A program made the translations under genes and the position numbers. From assembly GCA_964484515.1 (NCBI GenBank), contig CAZAGT010000313.1, forward strand, positions 1-6,027: a stretch of DNA of 6,027 nt, read 5' to 3'. Below, piece by piece: positions 4,995 through 6,027 of the stretch. The stretch comes from CAZAGT01 sp964484515. GTDB taxonomy: Bacteria > Desulfobacterota > DSM-4660 > Desulfatiglandales > HGW-15. The notes beneath the pieces were generated by a model. That model did not search any database. It was not told where the DNA came from and saw nothing but the letters and a program-made list of their open reading frames with translations. Positions within the stretch are counted from its first letter, which is position 1. Every line of letters starts with the position of its first letter.

Positions 4995-5813
4995 ATGGAC
5001 AAACTGATCATCACGGCGGCGATCACGGGGAGTCGAATCGGACGGGATGTGGCCCCGTATATCCCCATCACACCCGAGGAAATCGTCCAATCCGCTGTCG
5101 AATGTTGGAAGGCCGGGGCGGCCATGGCCCACATCCACGTACGCGACCCGAGCACGGGCATGGGAACCCAGGATGTCGGGCTCTTTCGAGAGGTCGTCCA
5201 GCCCCTGCGTGAAGAAACAGACCTCCTTCTCTGCCTAACGACCTCGGGCATCCCAGGACGAAACCTGCCGATTGAAGATCGGTTGCGACCCCTTGATTTG
5301 CAGCCTGAACTGGCTTCTTTTGATGCCGGATCGATCAACTTGGGAGGTGCGACGTTCAGCAATCCGCCCGAATTTCTTGATCGAGCGGCCGAAAGGATGA
5401 AGGAGAAAGGGGTCAAGCCGGAGCTGGAGATATTTGATTCGGGCATGATTGCGGCGGTGCTGCGTATGCGAGACGAGGGCAAGCTCGACGAACCCCTGCA
5501 TTTCCAATTTGTGCTGGGCACTCCCTGGGGCGCGGCGGCCACGCCAAAGTCCTTATTGTACCTCCATGAACTGATCCCGCAGGGCGCATCCTGGTCGGTT
5601 ATCGGGGCCGGAAGGGCGCAGCTTCCGATGGCGATGATGGGACTGATCATGGGCGGGCACATCCGCGTGGGGATGGAGGATAACATCTACCTGAAGCAAG
5701 GTGTGCTGGCCCGGAGCAACGCCCAGTTCGTGGAACGCGTGGTTCGTCTCGCGCAGGTATACGGCCGAGAGGTGGCCTCACCGAGTGAGGCCAGAAGGAT
5801 ACTCCGGGTCTGA
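4995..5813 (+). CDS. Beta-keto acid cleavage enzyme (BKACE, DUF849)
   Basis: This 272-residue protein is a beta-keto acid cleavage enzyme of the DUF849 family. The family condenses a beta-keto acid with acetyl-CoA to make acetoacetate and a new acyl-CoA; the founding member is Kce, the 3-keto-5-aminohexanoate enzyme of lysine fermentation. The protein is a single TIM-barrel domain, probably cytoplasmic. Seen directly: LIITAAITG (4-12), AHIHVRDP (45-52) with likely metal ligands H46 and H48, LTTSG (81-85), SINLGG (113-118), PELEIFDSGM (142-151), QFVLGTPWG (171-179), and GHIRVGMEDN (221-230). From memory of Kce, R224, E228 and D229 match Arg226, Glu230 (metal ligand) and Asp231. The Kce Glu14 position is R14 here, so the lysine-pathway substrate is doubtful and the kce symbol is withheld. 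Length is normal. The start is supported by AGGAAGAGG nine bases upstream and by the family's typical N-terminus. The gene stands alone, divergent from TIGR03790. Confidence 0.93.
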   Translation: MDKLIITAAITGSRIGRDVAPYIPITPEEIVQSAVECWKAGAAMAHIHVRDPSTGMGTQDVGLFREVVQPLREETDLLLCLTTSGIPGRNLPIEDRLRPLDLQPELASFDAGSINLGGATFSNPPEFLDRAAERMKEKGVKPELEIFDSGMIAAVLRMRDEGKLDEPLHFQFVLGTPWGAAATPKSLLYLHELIPQGASWSVIGAGRAQLPMAMMGLIMGGHIRVGMEDNIYLKQGVLARSNAQFVERVVRLAQVYGREVASPSEARRILRV

Positions 5814-5818
5814 GAAAT

Positions 5819-5833
5819 CCCGAACGTGTCGGG
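5819..5833. other. Small hairpin after the BKACE stop
   Basis: CCCGA (5819-5823) and TCGGG (5829-5833) form a 5-bp stem around ACGTG, starting six bases after the BKACE stop codon. On the plus strand no T-run follows. On the minus strand it is followed by ATTTCTC, a poor T-tract. It could serve weakly for either of the two convergent genes. Another short hairpin, GCCGC-TGA-GCGGC, lies at 5872-5884, also without T-runs. Confidence 0.3.
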
Positions 5834-5956
5834 GCAGAGCAGATAGGTGTTCTCCGTCAGCGCCGCCTCTTGCCGCTGAGCGGCCAGGTTGATCTACCAT
5901 GAGACTTCATGAAATGAGGTTTTTGCACCAGAACGCCCGGTCATGGGGGCCTCTTT

Positions 5957-6027
5957 TCAAAAACGAAACGTCACCTGCTCGAACGCTGAAGAGGCTTGCA
6001 AGCCGTTCGGCCCCGAGCTCACGGCCG
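5957..6027 (-). CDS. 3' end of a probable outer-membrane beta-barrel gene
   Basis: A minus-strand frame enters from the right edge and stops with TGA at 5959-5957. Its last 22 codons end in AFEQVTFRF. A terminal phenylalanine with hydrophobic residues at every second position (F, F, V at -1, -3, -5) is the classic C-terminal strand signal of outer-membrane beta-barrel proteins read by the BAM machinery. This frame is chosen over the competing plus-strand frame because of that ending. The gene converges on BKACE, with 143 bases between their stop codons. The body of the protein lies outside the window, so its specific role is unknown. A chance open frame cannot be excluded at this length. Confidence 0.5.
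   Translation of the reverse strand, partial: AVSSGPNGLQASSAFEQVTFRF

Noticed and set aside
4799..5686. Minus-strand 295-codon frame over BKACE and the divergent region
   Set aside because: It is antisense to the BKACE gene, serine- and arginine-rich, and would occupy the promoter region.
4995..5813. Naming the BKACE gene kce with lysine-fermentation function
   Set aside because: R14 replaces the Glu of Kce and no lysine-fermentation genes are adjacent, so only the family reaction is claimed.
5899..6027. Plus-strand frame starting with ATG and open to the right edge
   Set aside because: It lacks a good ribosome site, is arginine- and serine-rich, and competes with the minus-strand frame that has a barrel-type ending.

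Overview
The window looks like chromosomal DNA of a Gram-negative bacterium with moderately high GC (high fifties by eye in the genes). I cannot name the species. One protein carries an export signal peptide, and the right edge holds what looks like the C-terminus of an outer-membrane beta-barrel protein. The gene families present (TIGR03790, BKACE, stand-alone 2-oxo acid dehydrogenase E1) would fit metabolically versatile soil or water lineages such as NC10, Nitrospirota, Acidobacteriota or Rokubacteria. That is a guess from gene content, not a phylogenetic result.

Layout from left to right. Positions 1-664 hold no gene I can support, but they contain a probable plus-strand terminator (76-101), a strong minus-strand Rho-independent terminator (241-290), a second stem-loop beside it (301-334), a weaker stem-loop just after the E1 beta gene (605-631), and an AT-rich dip around 421-600. 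Three genes follow on the minus strand, transcribed right to left: a secreted TIGR03790-family protein (3083-4756), an E1 alpha subunit (1897-2865) and an E1 beta subunit (665-1642). They are separated by gaps of 217 and 254 bases. A 238-base divergent region rich in dyad symmetries separates this set from a plus-strand BKACE gene (4995-5813). At the right edge the last 22 codons of a minus-strand gene converge on the BKACE gene.

How the genes may work together. E1 alpha and E1 beta should form an alpha2beta2 thiamine-diphosphate enzyme that decarboxylates a 2-oxo acid or cleaves acetoin, then hands the acyl group to a lipoyl E2 protein. No E2 or E3 gene is present here, so the partner must be encoded elsewhere. 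The BKACE enzyme should condense a beta-keto acid with acetyl-CoA to give acetoacetate and a new acyl-CoA. Both steps feed carbon into acyl-CoA metabolism, but nothing in the sequence proves they share a pathway. TIGR03790 proteins have no established function.

I found no CRISPR array, tRNA, rRNA, insertion sequence or clear mobile element. The best leads are an arginine at the BKACE position that is Glu14 in the characterised lysine-pathway enzyme, a long helical insertion in the TIGR03790 protein, the inverted repeats between the E1 genes and in the divergent region, and a possible small RNA ending at the terminator near 245.
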